64,000 bases of DNA from Bacillota bacterium (GTDB lineage: Bacteria > Bacillota > Clostridia > Lachnospirales > Lachnospiraceae): the NCBI GenBank assembly GCA_023407575.1, contig JAEYLX010000051.1, forward strand, positions 62,001-126,000, written 5' to 3'. Both the position numbers and the translations under genes were made by a program. This document shows, piece after piece, positions 35,820 to 44,808 of the stretch (positions are counted from its first letter, which is position 1; every line of letters starts with the position of its first letter). The notes under the pieces are model-generated. The model ran no database searches and was not told where the DNA came from. It saw only the letters and a program-made list of their open reading frames with translations.

Positions 35820-36181
35820 TTGCTCATATGTATAAAATTATATTCAATATTTGCAAAAGTAATTTTATCTCCAGCTATAAGCTCTTTTTTCTGATAAGTT
35901 AATAATGCCTCATCATTAATAAAGGTGCCATTGGTTGAATTTAAATCTGTTAAATAATACTGTTCTCCTTCTTTTGTTATCTTAGCATGAAATCTACTGA
36001 TGCCCTCTTTTTCTAGACAGTAATCCACAGTTTTTTTCAGTTTTCCAATAAAAAACGGAGAGCTTGATATTAATATATCTTTATAATTTAGGTTATCAAA
36101 AGCCCTCAAGCAAGGTAATTCTGCTGGTTCATAAATACTATTTAAAACACAGGTAGGATTTAAATCATCTTCCTGTTCCAA
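35816..36181 (-). CDS. FHA-domain protein, probably split from the DUF6382 protein by a frameshift
   Basis: The product has 121 residues if read from TTG 36181, inside the end of the upstream gene. The FHA domain covers nearly all of it: FIGKLKKTVDYCLEKEGISRFHAKI (with Ser-Arg and His of the phosphothreonine site) and YYLTDLNSTNGTFIND. FHA domains bind phosphothreonine. In related proteins DUF6382 and FHA are one polypeptide. Here the in-frame extension upstream of the TTG reads KKEEEGLEQEDD, the expected acidic linker, and joins the DUF6382 frame if one A of the six-A run at 36194-36199 is removed. No independent ribosome binding site is clear. Confidence 0.75.
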   Translation of the reverse strand: MEQEDDLNPTCVLNSIYEPAELPCLRAFDNLNYKDILISSSPFFIGKLKKTVDYCLEKEGISRFHAKITKEGEQYYLTDLNSTNGTFINDEALLTYQKKELIAGDKITFANIEYNFIHMSK

Positions 36182-37304
36182 GCCCTCCTCTTCTTTTTTG
36201 TTTCATTCTTATTTTTGCTTCTGTTATTAGCATTTTTCCATTTTGAATCTCTGTTAATTGCGTCTTTGTTACTTGTGTATTTATTATTTGCACTTCTTTT
36301 TCTATTGACTCATTTAGGTTAAGATCTGCCTTAACCCCTTCATTGTCTTCCAGTCTTGGATCTATGTAAGAACAGGTTGTTTTTATTTTTGTAATTCTTT
36401 TTTTCTTATCAAAAATTTTTGTAGTAATATAACCTTCAACACAAAGTAGGATAAGGACAAAGGCAATTAGTTTTGTATAGTCATATTGGTTTGCATATGC
36501 ATTAAATAGTAGTTTGGAGGATAATACAAAGATAATAAGTGCAATTACAAGTGTGTAGCTTATCCCTGCAAACAGATATGCTTTTAACGGGTAACATATC
36601 ACTTCCTCTTCGTCCTCTATTCTCTCTTTCATCACAGGGATATTCGTTTTATCTACAGCATGAGCTTTAAAATTTTTTGGATTTATTATCTTATTATCTA
36701 TTATCCCAATATCATTTATCTGTAGTATATCTATAGATACCTCTTCCTTTTCAGGTTCTTCCTTTTTATCCTTTAACTCCAAGAGCATTTGGTCTAAAGT
36801 AAAGCTCTCCTCCCTGCTTATCGAATAAAGTCGATATACTAGTAGCACTGCTTCTTTATCATTGTAATCCACCTTATTCATTAAAAACTCCATTAAACTA
36901 CAGATCTGTTCCCTAATTCCTTTCCCATATCCCGGAAGATAGCATAGGTTATACTCTTTTGAAATAATATCCATATATATGTGTTCCTGCGAAATGATGA
37001 AGTCTTCTTCTTTTAAGAGATATTCATAAGCCTCTTCTAAAACTTTTATTATATTGTAACAAAGTGTTTGTAGCATTTTATAATTGAAAGCATCCTTGCT
37101 AAGTATAACCTCCAGTGTTTGCTTTCCTGTTATTTCATAATAGTATAAAATTTCATTATCAATTATCTTTTTCTCCAGAGACAGAGTCCCTTTTATTCTC
37201 TGATGCTCAAGCAGTTTTATACTGTATGTGTTTAAAGGATCCTCTTTTAATCCCCTTATAATCATATAATTGTGTCTTAGATCTTTTTTGTATTCCACTT
37301 CCAT
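36165..37304 (-). CDS. DUF6382-domain membrane protein (FHA part out of frame)
   Basis: The product has 379 residues, ATG 37304 after AAGGAGAC. The first ~170 residues match the DUF6382 pattern (KKDLRHNYMIIRG, LLEHQRIKGTLSLEKKIIDNE, LLKEEDFIISQEHIYMDI). Two membrane helices (~248-268 and 276-298) and a charged tail follow. The tail ends KQKRRGGLGTGR, which is the wrong frame: a one-base shift in the A6 run at 36194-36199 gives an acidic linker and an FHA domain. Such proteins accompany tad loci in Lachnospiraceae and may sense phosphorylation for pilus control. The gene lies 93 bp after the last TadE-like gene. Confidence 0.75.
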   Translation of the reverse strand: MEVEYKKDLRHNYMIIRGLKEDPLNTYSIKLLEHQRIKGTLSLEKKIIDNEILYYYEITGKQTLEVILSKDAFNYKMLQTLCYNIIKVLEEAYEYLLKEEDFIISQEHIYMDIISKEYNLCYLPGYGKGIREQICSLMEFLMNKVDYNDKEAVLLVYRLYSISREESFTLDQMLLELKDKKEEPEKEEVSIDILQINDIGIIDNKIINPKNFKAHAVDKTNIPVMKERIEDEEEVICYPLKAYLFAGISYTLVIALIIFVLSSKLLFNAYANQYDYTKLIAFVLILLCVEGYITTKIFDKKKRITKIKTTCSYIDPRLEDNEGVKADLNLNESIEKEVQIINTQVTKTQLTEIQNGKMLITEAKIRMKQKRRGGLGTGR

Positions 37305-37397
37305 CTGAGTCTCCTTATAAATCTACACGGTAACTTATTCCTCTTAGCAAAGTGATAATTTCACTAATACTACTACCCACTTCAACTAAGAAACACA

Positions 37398-38006
37398 CTA
37401 ATTCAAACCACTTTTTAAGAACTCAAACAATTTATGAACACCCTTTATCTTATCGCCGGTTTCTAAAATAACCTCTACACCTCGAATTGTCTCAGCTGGA
37501 TCATGAATAGAAAAGCTATTATTAATATTCAGATGGGTTATGGGTTGTAACAAGTAATTTAACAAAGGCAACATGTTTTCTGCCTTTGCACCTACCTCAA
37601 TACTTATGTTGGTTCTCCTTACAATCACCTCTATAGAAGACACTTTTAACAGAAAGAACCTTTTTGATAGTTTGTCTTCTAAATATTCCTTAATTTCTAT
37701 TTCTTCCTCTTCTCCATATCCAGTAATAACTGAAAAAATACTTTTCTCCATTAATTGTTCTATCTTAATTTCTGCACAATTAATGTCTGCTTCATATTTA
37801 ATAGATAACCCAGCTTTATAGAGTGCCTCGTCAATAATTGATTGCATTTTAGATTTGTCATGGAGGTAAAAAGCCAGGTATATCAAGGTAAAAATCGTAC
37901 AGAAAATAGCAGGTATTACAAATGCCGCCTCTACAGTAATGCTTCCCTTGAGTGCCTTTTTAGTCGGGTTACGATGCTCATGAAACAACTTATTATTCTG
38001 CTTCAT
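37398..38006 (-). CDS. TadE-like pseudopilin
   Basis: The product has 202 residues. The N-terminus is KKALKGSITVEAAFVIPAIF (residues ~17-36), the TadE/TadG signature with Glu after Val, followed by a membrane helix (~22-47). The exported part is mixed alpha/beta, without Cys clusters. Minor pseudopilins of this type help assemble or extend the Flp pilus and are thought to be processed by the prepilin peptidase encoded just upstream, whose stop overlaps this start (ATGA). Confidence 0.85.
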   Translation of the reverse strand: MKQNNKLFHEHRNPTKKALKGSITVEAAFVIPAIFCTIFTLIYLAFYLHDKSKMQSIIDEALYKAGLSIKYEADINCAEIKIEQLMEKSIFSVITGYGEEEEIEIKEYLEDKLSKRFFLLKVSSIEVIVRRTNISIEVGAKAENMLPLLNYLLQPITHLNINNSFSIHDPAETIRGVEVILETGDKIKGVHKLFEFLKSGLN

Positions 38007-38428
38007 ATTACTATTAAGAGAACATAACCCGTAAATAAAAATGGCACAAAGGGTATGCTCCTTTTCCTATCTGCCCACCTAAAAATCAATAGTAGCATAG
38101 ATAATCCTGCTGCCATGGTCAGTGCTATAGCAAACAGTTCTAGATTAACCCAAAATCCCAGCCCTAACCCAGTGGCACATAACAATATCCCGTCTCCCAT
38201 GCCTATTTTTCCACTAGTTAATAAACTGATTCCAACTACTGCAACACCTGTAATTACTCCTCCCAACCGTTCCAAAAGAGATAGATTATCACAAAATGGA
38301 ATGCATATTCCTATTAGTAAAACCCCTATCAGAACTGGCCAGAGGTATATTTTCTTGCATTTCATATCGTAATACCCACTAATAATCAATAGAATACCAA
38401 TTATGCCTTTCAATATTATTACTGCCAT
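38003..38428 (-). CDS. Prepilin peptidase (A24 family, TadV/CpaA-like)
   Basis: The product has 141 residues, ATG 38428 after TAGGAG. It is a short peptidase with only the A24 catalytic domain. Catalytic aspartates are in ISGYYDMKCKKI (~residue 22) and the GxGD-type GKIGMGDGILLCATGLGLG (~residue 76). About five membrane helices are visible. It cleaves the leader of the Flp pilin and of TadE pseudopilins at the inner membrane face. The N-methylation domain is missing, as usual in the CpaA type. It overlaps the next TadE gene. Confidence 0.9.
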   Translation of the reverse strand: MAVIILKGIIGILLIISGYYDMKCKKIYLWPVLIGVLLIGICIPFCDNLSLLERLGGVITGVAVVGISLLTSGKIGMGDGILLCATGLGLGFWVNLELFAIALTMAAGLSMLLLIFRWADRKRSIPFVPFLFTGYVLLIVI

Positions 38429-38494
38429 CTTGTACTCCTACTCTTTCATTAAATTAATTTATAGAACATATTTAATTGCTAAAAGTCAATCACA

Positions 38495-39388
38495 CTACTT
38501 ATAACATCTTTTACAAGGTGTTCTACTCCCTATTTCTGAAATTTTTATTGCAGTAACACTACGTTTTATTCGAGAGCATTCTCTCTTTGTGTGATATCTT
38601 GTACCATCCGTCGTTATATAATAGGTAGCCAGCTCATTTGATTTATCTTTACAGCAGGATTCACAAGGATAGTATTTCGCACCATTGCTATTTCTTAAAT
38701 TATATGGAATTCCCTGAACTGAAGTAATAGACAGCTTAATATGAGAGCAGTCCTCTTTGCTATGATAAACAGTACCTGTATCTGTGATATATACAGTTGA
38801 CTCCACTCCCTCTTCTGTCTCTGTTTCGTAAGCAGCCTGTACCTGATATCCCGTCCAATTTCTAACTCGAGCCCTTTGAAGCATGGAAATTGGCTCAAGG
38901 CTGAGCAATGGAATTGGTAACTCCATTTCATAGCTCACAATGATATCTAAGAATTCTTCCTCATCTTCAGGGCTACTAATAAATCTTATTCCTTGAAACC
39001 CATTCTTGATAAAGCTATCATTAATCTCTTTTCTGTCTAAATATTTCTTTGAATACTGCTTAAGAATAGTCTCACTTAGGTATGCCTCTGCAATCTCAGT
39101 AATTCCAAGTCCTTCTAAATCATTAAAAACAGAGAAATCAAAGCTTAAGGCATCCTGGATAGTTTCAAAATCCTGTCTGATATATTCCGTCTTGGATAGC
39201 TCTAATCCCATTGCATTTAGCGCGGATTGTATTCTTTCCTGAGTCGTAAATATTTGAATATAAAACAAGAAGAATAGCATGAAGTACAAGAAAACAGGTA
39301 ATACCAGTGCTGCTTCAATCGTAAGGGAACCTTCTACATTCCTACGTCTTTGTATGATCAATTCCTTTGGTTCTATATTTGTGTTCAT
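38495..39388 (-). CDS. TadE-like protein with two C-terminal Ada-like Cys repeats
   Basis: The product has 297 residues. The N-terminal TadE motif VEGSLTIEAALVLPVFLYF (~19-37) leads into a membrane helix. An exported middle part follows. The last ~100 residues hold two repeats of the form Y-x-T-x-x-G-x-x-Y/V-H-x-x-x-x-C-x-x-I ... P-C-x-x-C (first with HSKEDCSHIKLS and PCESCCK, second with HTKRECSRIKRS and PCKRCYK). This is the short zinc-binding module seen at the end of clostridial and Bacillus secreted proteins, related to the Ada Cys4 fold. The duplication suggests metal- or DNA-binding on the pilus surface, which is inference. Confidence 0.85.
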   Translation of the reverse strand: MNTNIEPKELIIQRRRNVEGSLTIEAALVLPVFLYFMLFFLFYIQIFTTQERIQSALNAMGLELSKTEYIRQDFETIQDALSFDFSVFNDLEGLGITEIAEAYLSETILKQYSKKYLDRKEINDSFIKNGFQGIRFISSPEDEEEFLDIIVSYEMELPIPLLSLEPISMLQRARVRNWTGYQVQAAYETETEEGVESTVYITDTGTVYHSKEDCSHIKLSITSVQGIPYNLRNSNGAKYYPCESCCKDKSNELATYYITTDGTRYHTKRECSRIKRSVTAIKISEIGSRTPCKRCYK

Positions 39389-39417
39389 TTTAATCCCTTT
39401 TTGTTTACTAATTTTCT

Positions 39418-39559
39418 AGGATGGTCTAAGATGTCCATTCACCTAATAGAACTGTTAAATATTTAGATAAGCAAATGACATCCTGGAGAGAGGTTTTATA
39501 TGATGTTAAAGATTTTTAAGATTTAATGGAATAGACGAATGGACATCTTACACCATCCT
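39418..39559. repeat. 142-bp element bounded by 23-bp inverted repeats
   Basis: The arms 39418-39440 and 39537-39559 are complementary at 22 of 23 positions (starting AGGATGGT and ending ACCATCCT). The ~96-bp interior is A/T-rich, without an open frame. It lies in the 247-bp gap between the TadE and DUF5702 genes. It could be a small non-autonomous transposon (MITE-like) or a folded transcript region. No clear target duplication was seen. Confidence 0.6.
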
Positions 39560-39635
39560 ATTAGAACACTTCGAAATATTATTAACTGAATATATATACT
39601 AATTATAATTAACAGCATTATTACATAAATGCCAC

Positions 39636-42155
39636 TTAGTAGCTATGTGCTTTCTTACAAGTAACTAAGTACCCTTGTGTAGTCGTAAATTGTCTGGGAA
39701 GAAACGAGAAGGACAGGAACTTACTATCAATATGAAAGGTAGCTTCTACTTGATATCCAAACAGACAATTACTTAATAAGAAATTATCAAGCTGATATCG
39801 AAGATTAATATTTTTCTGAATTAAGTCCATGGATCGGTAGGAAAGCAGATTACTATCCTGAGTTAATAAAAATACTTTTAGATAATCATTATATGAAAAT
39901 GTCAATGCTGATCCCTCTGTCATATGGGATACCTTCTGCATAAGAAACTCACGATTAATTAGTACGATTTCATATAATTGTAATTCAATCTTATTCTTAA
40001 TGATAGGAAGTTCTTTCCCCGATAGAAGTGCTGCTGCATCCAGAAGTGCTTCCGCTACTGCCCAGGCAAATAATAACATTATTTGAACAATCCCAATTAG
40101 GATTGGAAGTCCAGTAAATCCCACTAATGAAGCTGCCAAAAGCCTTGTCTCTGCTCTTTTCTCCTGGTCACCTAGAATCTTACCAAAATCAAGTAATGCT
40201 CGTACTAATACAATTTTTGTAATGATAGAAGATAAATTCTCACGATCTGTATCATTACCCCCAATCAAATATTCCTGCTCATATTTAAGAACTGACGGTT
40301 TTTGTTGATTTCTATCCTCCTCAATTACCTGATAGCTTCCAAAATGTTCGGTTAAATATTGCAAATAGAGTAGTTTTTGTGCAGCCTGTTCCACTCCATT
40401 CATAAGAACATCCGGCACTGAAGTTTTAGTATTAAGATCCCCGAAAAAGCCTTCTGCCTGTGCTTCCTTTGAATTTATTAAGGCTATATTCATAAGGCCT
40501 TTTAAGATTTCCAATTGGTTCTGCTCTTTCACATAGTCCTCCCGTTTGGATGGAAGTTTATTTGTTTCCGTTAATTCTGCTTCTGAAATTTTATCCGGAT
40601 CCATTACATAGCTAGTGATACCAAACTGTAGCAAATCAGATACAACCTCCAAAATATTTTGTGACTCTGTTTGATTAAAAACTAGCGTACTATAGTCTAT
40701 GGTAAGCTCCTCTATTTTATATTGCTCCAGCATTTGATTTGCTGTTTTAAAGGTATCCATCGACTCTCTATATCTCTTGGTGTTAACCTCCTGCTTTGCT
40801 TGTTCCAATTGCTTCTCTACTGTGGTTAAACAATCCAGATTCTCTTGTAGTTGACCCTGCATCGCTATAAAATCATAACCGTCATCCTCTATACTCTGAT
40901 AAGCCTTTAAATCGTCCAGCCCCTCCAGCAATCCATCAAATATTTCGTCGCTTAAATTTTCCTGTTCTGACATTAAAAGTTCTTCATAATCAAATAGGAA
41001 AGGAGCTGCCTTTTCTGATGTCTCTCGTATATCGTCTATGGCCTTAATCGAATCCTTGAGTAGTGGCATGATTTTATTAACCAGCTCCGATAATTGCTTA
41101 TGGTTTTTTAAAATTACTTTTATTAGTTCTTCCGTTTGATTATTTATAACGGATAGTTCTGCTTGCAGTTTTGCTGCATCAGTCTCCATATTCTCAATTA
41201 TTTTTTTGCATTCTTTGAGACTTTGAAGAACGAAGACTGATTTATTCTCAATTGCCTCCAGACTTGCTTCTACCGTTCTTTCTTCCTCTAATTCCGCTAA
41301 TTTAATTTGATATTCTCCTTGCAGTGTTGCTCTTTGTGCTTCAAGTGAAGCAATCTGGGTCATGTTGTCTTCTATTATCTGAAAGTAATCCTCTGGATTG
41401 CAATAATAATTTTGTACTGCACCAAACACCTCTGGGTGATTAATTCCTACTTCCTCCATGGTTATCTCTCCATAGTGGATTTTTTTTACGAAGTAGGCAT
41501 CCACCTTTAACCCACCCTTGTTATTTTGCTCAATACCTTGATCATTGGTCCTTATACCATCAAATAGATTCATTAATTTAAGAATTCCCCGATCTATTTT
41601 CACAAGTTCAGTCTCCGCCTTTTGTTTTTCCTCCATCAAATAAGCTACCTTCTTAGGTTCTTCCAGTAAAGACAGCTTATCTAAGAAGATTTCTGCCATA
41701 TCACCAATCGCTCCATATTTTTCATAAGCAATTGCCTGATTCTTCATGATTGCACCATTATATTCTACAAGACTTACTTGTTGTGTTAGGTTCATCTCTT
41801 CGGTAGAAATTCCATAATACTCTGTTGCACCACTTATATCAGAAAGATCTTTATTGGGTGTAAATGTATAGGACATAGTCTCCTCTAAAGTTTCACCTAT
41901 TTGCTCCTTGGCTTCTGTTCTGCTAACATCCCCTGTATAATAACCAAACACGTGGTATTCCTCCCATAAGGGTCCATAATAATCCGCTAACACAGAGTCC
42001 ATTGAAGCTGCCAGGGCTCGATCTGCAAAGACCCTTGCGGTTGCAACTCTTGCTCCTTCAATTATGGTACATAACAGAGCAAGAACTAAGATTAAGATTA
42101 GACTTAAAAATACAGTTATTGATCCATTTTCCTTGCCAGACTGCATTTTCTTCAT
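39636..42155 (-). CDS. DUF5702 protein of the Tad locus
   Basis: The product has 839 residues. The N-terminus GSITVFLSLILILVLALLCTIIEGARV (residues ~11-37) is like TadG/TadE class pseudopilins, with Gly-Ser-Ile-Thr-Val before a membrane helix. The next 600 residues are exported, largely helical, with probable coiled coils at ~170-210, 265-350 and 430-480. A hydrophobic segment lies at ~680-725. This matches DUF5702, found only in Gram-positive tad loci. It probably forms part of a pilus-associated surface structure. No enzymatic motif was seen. Confidence 0.8.
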   Translation of the reverse strand: MKKMQSGKENGSITVFLSLILILVLALLCTIIEGARVATARVFADRALAASMDSVLADYYGPLWEEYHVFGYYTGDVSRTEAKEQIGETLEETMSYTFTPNKDLSDISGATEYYGISTEEMNLTQQVSLVEYNGAIMKNQAIAYEKYGAIGDMAEIFLDKLSLLEEPKKVAYLMEEKQKAETELVKIDRGILKLMNLFDGIRTNDQGIEQNNKGGLKVDAYFVKKIHYGEITMEEVGINHPEVFGAVQNYYCNPEDYFQIIEDNMTQIASLEAQRATLQGEYQIKLAELEEERTVEASLEAIENKSVFVLQSLKECKKIIENMETDAAKLQAELSVINNQTEELIKVILKNHKQLSELVNKIMPLLKDSIKAIDDIRETSEKAAPFLFDYEELLMSEQENLSDEIFDGLLEGLDDLKAYQSIEDDGYDFIAMQGQLQENLDCLTTVEKQLEQAKQEVNTKRYRESMDTFKTANQMLEQYKIEELTIDYSTLVFNQTESQNILEVVSDLLQFGITSYVMDPDKISEAELTETNKLPSKREDYVKEQNQLEILKGLMNIALINSKEAQAEGFFGDLNTKTSVPDVLMNGVEQAAQKLLYLQYLTEHFGSYQVIEEDRNQQKPSVLKYEQEYLIGGNDTDRENLSSIITKIVLVRALLDFGKILGDQEKRAETRLLAASLVGFTGLPILIGIVQIMLLFAWAVAEALLDAAALLSGKELPIIKNKIELQLYEIVLINREFLMQKVSHMTEGSALTFSYNDYLKVFLLTQDSNLLSYRSMDLIQKNINLRYQLDNFLLSNCLFGYQVEATFHIDSKFLSFSFLPRQFTTTQGYLVTCKKAHSY

Positions 42156-42157
42156 AC

Positions 42158-42382
42158 TTAATTAATTGTAATTCCGGAACTTAAATTATCAGAATTGTCA
42201 TTAATAGAATCAAAAGCTCCTTGCAAAATATTCTGTATCTGGTCTCGGAAGATAAGAACAAGCCCAATAATTATTACTAAAATTAAGATGATCTCAATAA
42301 CACCGATTCCACTTAGCTGTTTTATTCGTAGCTGTCTAGCTGCTTTACTACCGAATCGTGTAAGCATATGTACTATTTTCAT
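42158..42382 (-). CDS. flp: Flp1-family type IVb pilin
   Basis: The product has 74 residues, ATG 42382 after AAGGAG. The prepilin cleavage site is QLSG|IGVIEIILILVII (residue ~25): Gly at -1 and Glu at +5, as required by prepilin peptidase. The hydrophobic helix follows, and the mature part is ~50 residues ending in Asn/Ser-rich sequence. It is the major pilin of the Tad/Flp apparatus. The leader is basic and relatively long (24 residues). The gene lies between tadC and the DUF5702 gene. Confidence 0.92.
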   Translation of the reverse strand: MKIVHMLTRFGSKAARQLRIKQLSGIGVIEIILILVIIIGLVLIFRDQIQNILQGAFDSINDNSDNLSSGITIN

Positions 42383-42400
42383 ACTTTCATTTCTCCTTTT

Positions 42401-43909
42401 TCATATCTGAAAGCTCATAAAAGCAGGTATCATAATAATTAGAAAGACCAGTATTAGTAATAACATCATAGGAATTAATAACTTAGTTCCGGCTTCTTCT
42501 CCTTGCTTTTTCGCTATTTCCATTCTATCTTCAAAAGCCTCTCTTGCTTCACTGATTAATAATTGTGAGAACCCTTTGTTTCCCTTTTTTGAATTTTGAA
42601 TAATCAATGCCGCGAACTTCATATAAGAGATTAATCCAATTCTTCTTCCAAACTGTTCATAAATGATACTCTCTGTTTTACCAAGTTTCAATTCATGCGC
42701 TATAATACATATCTCTTCATATGCATACCTTTTTTTAAATCCTTTCATCTGTTGTCTGGCCTCATATTCTTCTGTAATTCTTTGAAACGCTTGCCTGATA
42801 GACATTCCGGCATTAATCAGAAGTGTAAACTTATTTACTATTTCAGGATAATCCAGCTGCAGCTGCTCCTTTCTGTGCTTGAACTTTTTTTCCAGTTCCT
42901 TTGATTCCATGTACCAGATAAGTATAGCGAAAAGTAGTCCTAAAAACAGAAACTTCTGAACACTTGAGTTTCTTATCTCTTCCCACCTTAATTGATATTC
43001 GTTTAATTTAGTTGGCAACTTTAAGTACTTGCTTGTTGCAGAATCCTCTGCATAGGAAAGGACTTCTTCTTTCAGGTCCTGCGAAAGAACCTCATCTTCA
43101 CTAATCTTTGGTGGTAAAAGAGTAAAGAAAAGCTGCTTCTGATACTCCTCCTTCTCATAATGGAGTATTACTGTTACCGGTGTAGTTACACCCTCCTCTG
43201 CGATTAGCTCATTTCTTATACTCCCATCTGCACGAATTAACTTATAATCCTGCGGTAGCCATTCCACCGTAATACTATTACCTGGTATACTCATTATAAA
43301 GTTTAAGTCTTCGTATATCTCTTCACTGGAACTGTTATTTCCTAGAACTTGTTTTTCAACATATTCAATTACTGTTTCAAATAACTGCCGCACTTGCACT
43401 GGAGTATATCTTCTTTCTTCTACATTAAGCTCGACATCTATGTTGCTGTTTGTCGTAGTATTTTCATCTATGCCCTTCTGATTCTCCTCTGAAATCTTAA
43501 CTTTTAAAGCTACCTTGTCCTTTCCTTCCCCGTAATCCGGTCTGAGAATAGAATTCCCTTCTATTAAAATATGATTCCCAACCTCTGAGCCATATGCGAA
43601 CAATGACAATACGTTAAAGAGCACAAAAACTAAAATTGCTTTTGAAAGTCGGTTACACCAATATATTTTTTCCAGCATCTCGGGTTTGTCCGTATAAAAT
43701 AACGCCTTCAGACGATTGGTTACCTTGGTTCTTTTTCTTAGAAATGAATAGAGCCTTGCCCTGGTCAAAATCCAATTCACCATTGGGTAGATCAGATATA
43801 GCTTATGCTCTCTTTTATCTATATCCTGTTTCCACTCTTGCAAATTCTTTAATCCCAAAACGATTCCAAGAAGAAATAATATGATTATTATGATTGGGAA
43901 GCACCACAT
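42401..43909 (-). CDS. tadC: TadC-like type II secretion F-domain protein with large exported insert
   Basis: The product has 502 residues. Helices at ~3-20 and ~92-108 flank a cytoplasmic loop. Residues ~108-318 form a soluble exported domain, then a helix at ~319-334 and the T2SSF domain (~345-500: LQLDYPEIVNKFTLLINAGMSIRQAF, GFSQLLISEAREAFEDRMEIAKKQGEEAGTKLLIPM). TadC with TadB forms the inner-membrane platform of the pilus machine. A 210-residue exported insert is not part of classical TadC (~300 residues) and may replace missing outer-membrane parts. The annotation of the T2SSF half is firm. Confidence 0.88.
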   Translation of the reverse strand: MWCFPIIIIILFLLGIVLGLKNLQEWKQDIDKREHKLYLIYPMVNWILTRARLYSFLRKRTKVTNRLKALFYTDKPEMLEKIYWCNRLSKAILVFVLFNVLSLFAYGSEVGNHILIEGNSILRPDYGEGKDKVALKVKISEENQKGIDENTTTNSNIDVELNVEERRYTPVQVRQLFETVIEYVEKQVLGNNSSSEEIYEDLNFIMSIPGNSITVEWLPQDYKLIRADGSIRNELIAEEGVTTPVTVILHYEKEEYQKQLFFTLLPPKISEDEVLSQDLKEEVLSYAEDSATSKYLKLPTKLNEYQLRWEEIRNSSVQKFLFLGLLFAILIWYMESKELEKKFKHRKEQLQLDYPEIVNKFTLLINAGMSIRQAFQRITEEYEARQQMKGFKKRYAYEEICIIAHELKLGKTESIIYEQFGRRIGLISYMKFAALIIQNSKKGNKGFSQLLISEAREAFEDRMEIAKKQGEEAGTKLLIPMMLLLILVFLIIMIPAFMSFQI

Positions 43910-43923
43910 AGTTTGCCTTCTCC

Positions 43924-44808
43924 TTATATTTCAATAGCTATGATTTTATCAATGATTAATAACGACACAAGATAAAGCCCTATGAATACTGTCATTAGTA
44001 AATTTCCCATTAGATTATGATAAAGTGGATCAAGAAATCCTGGCGAAGATACCGTGAGATAAATAAGAATTACCAGAGGAATTGACTTCATTATATTTGC
44101 TTCCAAACGTTTTGAGGCAATTAAGACCCGAATTTCACGCTTAACTTCAATTTTATTATTGATTATGTTACTCGTGCTTTTTATAATATTGATTAAGTCT
44201 CCACCTGTTCGTTTAGCTGTGCAAAAAACTTCACTAAAGCTAAAGATGTCTTCTACTCCACTGCGTTCGCTAAAGTTAATTAATGCTTTTTCAACGGTAA
44301 TGTTCATATTAATCTGATTAATTATGTACTGAAATTCTTTTAGAATCTGTGCATTTTCCGGATACAGTTGTCTCAAGTCCTTGTAAGCCTCATCAAAGGC
44401 ATGCTCAACCGAATACCCTGCCTCTAAAGCTGCTGATAACGCTACTAATGCGTCTCGAAACTCAAGATTTAGTCTCCATTTCTTTTCCAGACATGCTTTC
44501 TTTTGTTGCATATTGTTATAGCCATAAATGAGTGGTGTCAATAATAGAATGCCTAATAGGCTTCGATAAAATAATAATCCAAGCAGTGTAGTCATAAGAC
44601 ATCCCTGAGGGAAATAGATAATTGAGAATCTTTTAGAAATAATAGAATTAATATCCTTATGAATTACATTAACCTTTTTAGAGGCTGTTAAGGTATGATA
44701 TTTTAGTTCTTCTAATCTTAACTTTTTAGATAATGTCGACTTTAATTCTTTATTGGGATTTAATGCTCGTTCTTTAGGCATTTTTAGTTTAAACACTTTA
44801 ATACTCAT
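43924..44808 (-). CDS. tadB: TadB-like type II secretion F-domain protein
   Basis: The product has 294 residues from ATG 44808, whose ATGA overlaps the CpaF stop; an ATG at 44817 is also possible. The T2SSF domain lies at ~110-240 (LEFRDALVALSAALEAGYSVEHAF, SEVFCTAKRTGGDLINII) with membrane helices before and after (~75-97, 245-262, 270-292). It builds the inner-membrane platform with TadC. The order cpaF, tadB, tadC is the canonical Tad order. Confidence 0.92.
   Translation of the reverse strand: MSIKVFKLKMPKERALNPNKELKSTLSKKLRLEELKYHTLTASKKVNVIHKDINSIISKRFSIIYFPQGCLMTTLLGLLFYRSLLGILLLTPLIYGYNNMQQKKACLEKKWRLNLEFRDALVALSAALEAGYSVEHAFDEAYKDLRQLYPENAQILKEFQYIINQINMNITVEKALINFSERSGVEDIFSFSEVFCTAKRTGGDLINIIKSTSNIINNKIEVKREIRVLIASKRLEANIMKSIPLVILIYLTVSSPGFLDPLYHNLMGNLLMTVFIGLYLVSLLIIDKIIAIEI

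Noticed and set aside
36190..36200. Programmed -1 frameshift heptamer (A-AAA-AAG) between DUF6382 and FHA frames
   Set aside because: The zero frame splits the run as CAA-AAA-AGA, so the heptamer is out of phase, and a -1 shift would not reach the FHA frame.
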